Shown here: in pieces, positions 61,665 to 64,000 of the stretch
Position numbering within the stretch: position 1 is the stretch's first letter
Layout: every line of letters begins with the position of its first letter
Source: Acidimicrobiia bacterium
Lineage (GTDB): Bacteria > Actinomycetota > Acidimicrobiia > Acidimicrobiales > CAIXPF01
DNA length: 64,000 nucleotides
Assembly (NCBI GenBank): GCA_947476745.1
Contig: CANJRG010000015.1
Coordinates: forward strand, 37,042 to 101,041
Direction: 5' to 3'
Made by a program: the position numbers and the translations under genes
Notes under the pieces: model-generated
The model's database searches: none
Told to the model about the DNA's origin: nothing
What the model saw: the letters and a program-made list of their open reading frames with translations, nothing else

Positions 61665-62507
61665 ATGCGCCCGGGTGGGGCGATGAGCGCTGGTTGGCAG
61701 CCGGGCGGTCGCTTCGTGGGCAAGGTTGCCGTGATCACCGGCGGGACCTCCGGCATCGGTCTGGCCACCGCCGAGCGACTGGTCGCCGAGGGTGCCCGGG
61801 TGGTGGTGGCCGGTCGCAGTGCCGAACGGGGCCAGGCGGTCGCCGCAGCCCTCGGGGCCGACCATGCCCGGTTCGTTCCGACCGACGTGACCGACCGCGC
61901 GTCGCTCGATGCGCTGTACGCCGCCACGGTCGACGCGTACGGTCGCCTCGACGTGGTGGTCAACAGCGCCGGGGCGGTATCGGTGGTGCCCTTCGGCCGG
62001 ATGAAGCCGGAGCAGTGGGCCCGGACCATCGCCGTCAACCTCACCGCGGTGTTCGACTCCTGCCAGGCCGCACTCCCCCATCTCCGTGCCACCCTCGCTG
62101 CGGGACTCGTGGCGCAGACGGCCATCGTCAACGTGGCCTCGCTCGACGCAGTGGGCGGCGACAAGGGCATGACGGCGTACGGGGCGGCCAAGGCCGGGGT
62201 GGTCAACTTCAGCCGCAGCCTGGCCCTGGAGCTGATCAGCGAGGGGATCCGGGTGAACTGCGTGTCGCCTGGTGCGGTGGACACCGCCATGACCGTCAGC
62301 ACCGCCGGGGACCCCGACCATGCCGCGGAGTTCGGCCGGCACATACCGGCGGGTAGGTTCGGGCGGCCCGAGGAACTCGCTGCGGCTATCGCCTTCGTGG
62401 CGGCGGACGAGGCGGCGTTCATGGTGGGCGCCAACCTGGCGGTCGACGGCGGGGTCACCTGCGCCACCGGCCACCCTGACCTGCTGGCCATGTTCGGCAT
62501 GTCCTGA
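61665..62507 (+). CDS. Short-chain dehydrogenase/reductase
   Basis: A 280-residue classical SDR with TGGTSGIG near 27, NSAG near 103, the INVASLDA strand in place of the usual Ser motif and YGAAK near 183. The Ser of the triad is thus not at the normal position; a nearby Ser (VASLD) may serve. The chain ends ATGHPDLLAMFGMS. An ATG at 61683 gives a shorter alternative and is equally likely. Substrate unknown. Confidence 0.88.
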   Translation: MRPGGAMSAGWQPGGRFVGKVAVITGGTSGIGLATAERLVAEGARVVVAGRSAERGQAVAAALGADHARFVPTDVTDRASLDALYAATVDAYGRLDVVVNSAGAVSVVPFGRMKPEQWARTIAVNLTAVFDSCQAALPHLRATLAAGLVAQTAIVNVASLDAVGGDKGMTAYGAAKAGVVNFSRSLALELISEGIRVNCVSPGAVDTAMTVSTAGDPDHAAEFGRHIPAGRFGRPEELAAAIAFVAADEAAFMVGANLAVDGGVTCATGHPDLLAMFGMS

Positions 62508-62548
62508 CCGCAGGCAGGCCCCGATCACGACCCCACCCGCACGCGACA

Positions 62549-62579
62549 GCGCTGCGGCCCGGGAACCGAGCCGCAGCGC
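62549..62579. terminator. Hairpin between convergent SDR and binding-protein genes
   Basis: GCGCTGCGGC and GCCGCAGCGC form a perfect 10-bp stem with an 11-nt loop in the gap between two converging genes. It probably serves both. Confidence 0.7.
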
Positions 62580-62614
62580 CATCAGGGATTGGGGTGGTTA
62601 GCCCCGTGCCGGGA

Positions 62615-64000
62615 TCACCCGCACTTGCTGGTGGAGGCCGACCAGGCGCAGTTCTGTGACTTGCCGTTGAGGTCGATCAGCGCGCCCTGGACCTTCCAGG
62701 TCTGGCTGGCCGAGTCGAACTGGTTGAACTGGCCGCCCTCGATGATGAAGGAGTCCTTGTTGCCGTTCATCGAGGAGCGCAGGCCGTACACGTGGGTCGG
62801 CGGAGTCATGTTTATGGCCCGGTGGGCCACCATGACGTTGGAGCGGTTGAGGCCGCCCGGCAGGGCCTGGGCGATGAGCAGGGTCTGCACGTACGGCCAG
62901 GCGTAGGCGAAGCCGTTGCCGAGCGAGCTCGAGGAGTTGGGGTCGATGCCCTTCTTGGTCAGCAGGTCCTTGATGAAGACCATCCAGGGATCGGCGTTGA
63001 GCGACGGATCCTTGTTGTCCTTGATGCCCGGGTTGAAGATCCACCACTTGTTGGAGGCGGAACCGTCGCCGCCGACCTTCTCCTTGGAGATGAAGCTGGT
63101 GCCGGCGCAGGTGAGCGGCTGGAAGAGGTACTTGACCTTCTCCTTCATGCCGTTCTGGGCGGCCTCGACCACGGCCTGGGTGCAGGACGTGCCGGCGGTC
63201 ATGGCGATGAACACCGTGCAGTTCTTCGATGCCAGGGTGGTCATCGGGTCGGTGATGGTGGGAGCGGTGGGCTCGATGGTCTCGGTGAAGAACTCGACGC
63301 GGTCCTTCAGCTTGGCCGACTGGGCCAGGTAGGAACGGAAGCCGGCGTCGTAGACCTTGCCGAAGTCATTGTTCATGACCAGGGCGCACACCACGATCTT
63401 GTTGTCCTTGGGGAACTCGTCGAGCTTCTGCTCGATGAAGTTGCCCCACAGCTGGGTTTCCGTTGTGTAGGAAGGCACCGGTGCGCCCGAGGTCCACGGG
63501 TGGTTCACCGGATCGCCAAACGCCGGGTGGCCGGTCATGGCGAGCACGTGCGGCACGCAGCGCTGGTTGATCTTGTCGTAGGTCTTCATGGTGGCCGGGG
63601 TGCCCAGCGTCCAGATGTTGAAGACCTTTTCCGAGTCGAGCAGTTCGTCGACGTTGGGGATGGCCCGGGTGGGGTCGTACCCGTCGTCCTTCTGGACGTA
63701 GACGGCCTTGCGGGTCTTGCCGGTCGAGTCCTTGAACGCACCCTTGTCGTTGTAGTAGTTGAGCAGGGTGTCGATGGACTTGCCGTAGTTGCCGTAGTCG
63801 GCCAGCGTGCCGGACAGGGCGAGGGACTGGCCCACCTTGAAGGTGGTATCGGTGATGCCCTCGGTGTTGCTCCAACCGGCGGCACACTTGGTCATGTCGA
63901 CGGTGAAGCCCTCGGGGCCGGTGATGGTCTTGCCATCAGCGGAGAGTCCCCACTTGTTGTCGGTGATCCGCTTGACGACGGCGGCGCGCTCGGTCTCCCA
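62615..64000 (-). CDS. ABC transporter substrate-binding protein, branched-chain amino-acid type (partial)
   Basis: The frame runs off the right edge, so the N-terminus and signal peptide are missing; about 461 residues are seen. CAAGWSNTEGITDTTFKVGQ followed by SLALSGTLADYGNYGKSIDT and a type I periplasmic-binding fold mark the LivJ/Peripla_BP_6 family. The stretch before CAAGW (GLSADGKTITGPEGFTVDM) is a small N-terminal extension seen in actinobacterial members. Four or more cysteines suggest disulfides. It would bind a small ligand outside the cell for an ABC importer whose other genes are not in view. Confidence 0.88.
   Translation of the reverse strand, partial: WETERAAVVKRITDNKWGLSADGKTITGPEGFTVDMTKCAAGWSNTEGITDTTFKVGQSLALSGTLADYGNYGKSIDTLLNYYNDKGAFKDSTGKTRKAVYVQKDDGYDPTRAIPNVDELLDSEKVFNIWTLGTPATMKTYDKINQRCVPHVLAMTGHPAFGDPVNHPWTSGAPVPSYTTETQLWGNFIEQKLDEFPKDNKIVVCALVMNNDFGKVYDAGFRSYLAQSAKLKDRVEFFTETIEPTAPTITDPMTTLASKNCTVFIAMTAGTSCTQAVVEAAQNGMKEKVKYLFQPLTCAGTSFISKEKVGGDGSASNKWWIFNPGIKDNKDPSLNADPWMVFIKDLLTKKGIDPNSSSSLGNGFAYAWPYVQTLLIAQALPGGLNRSNVMVAHRAINMTPPTHVYGLRSSMNGNKDSFIIEGGQFNQFDSASQTWKVQGALIDLNGKSQNCAWSASTSKCG

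Noticed and set aside
1..64000. tRNA, rRNA or riboswitch genes
   Set aside because: I looked in the gaps longer than about 100 bp and saw no cloverleaf, rRNA or riboswitch-like conserved core. A covariance-model scan would be needed to be certain.

Overview
The window is a high-GC, gene-dense stretch of chromosome that looks like a free-living actinobacterium, probably class Acidimicrobiia (inference). Supporting signs are an ARC/Mpa-type proteasome-activating ATPase, a fused FbiC for coenzyme F420, a MarP-like CvpA-serine protease, DUF3151 and DUF5522 proteins, many GTG starts, abundant acyl-CoA and SDR enzymes, and frequent leaderless-type promoters. I see no rRNA, tRNA, CRISPR array, insertion sequence, prophage or replication origin. 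Nearly all of the window is ordinary core metabolism and housekeeping.

Layout. 1-3 kb: the tail of an unknown gene, a degenerate ATPase-like protein and an amino-acid permease broken by a 19-bp tandem duplication. 3.1-10.9 kb (+): rsgA, a J-domain protein, a four-gene 2-oxoacid dehydrogenase complex (E1a-E1b-E2-E3) and an SDR. 11-20 kb (-): ARC, glpD, a MarP-like protease, a translationally coupled tRNA T-loop cassette (ttuB-ttuA-trmI), a coupled operon of three small proteins, and a LON-N protein. 20-29 kb: a PBP4-type carboxypeptidase (-), then (+) a small unknown, a FIST sensor protein, transketolase, transaldolase and fbiC. 29-38.5 kb: a CPBP protease (+), then (-) glcD-glcE-glcF with small flanking genes, RNase D, rhodanese, mobA, DUF3151 and pyruvate kinase. 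38.8-46.4 kb: lipoprotein, acyl-CoA dehydrogenase, SirB1-like protein, GDPD, a second GlcD-like oxidase coupled to an enoyl-CoA hydratase, and a lytic transglycosylase. 46.8-57.2 kb: TetR, epimerase-like protein, acyl-CoA synthetase, small unknowns, carbonic anhydrase, HIT, SRAP, SDR, PH-domain protein, CoA transferase, MFS exporter and thioesterase. 57.3-64 kb: a large surface NHL protein predicted as two six-bladed propellers, an LLM flavin oxidoreductase, an SDR and a truncated ABC substrate-binding protein.

Three threads stand out. First, at least 17 genes carry a TANNNT hexamer only 6-8 nt before the start codon, the signature of leaderless transcription; it also resolves many start sites. 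Second, the window has over a dozen short perfect tandem duplications (units of 9-41 bp), several next to promoters and one that breaks a gene. Third, the ttuB-ttuA-trmI cassette joins the enzymes for tRNA s2T54 and m1A58, the pair that stabilises the T-loop in thermophiles, and its ubiquitin-like sulfur carrier ends in Gly-Gly-Ala-Ala rather than a free Gly-Gly.
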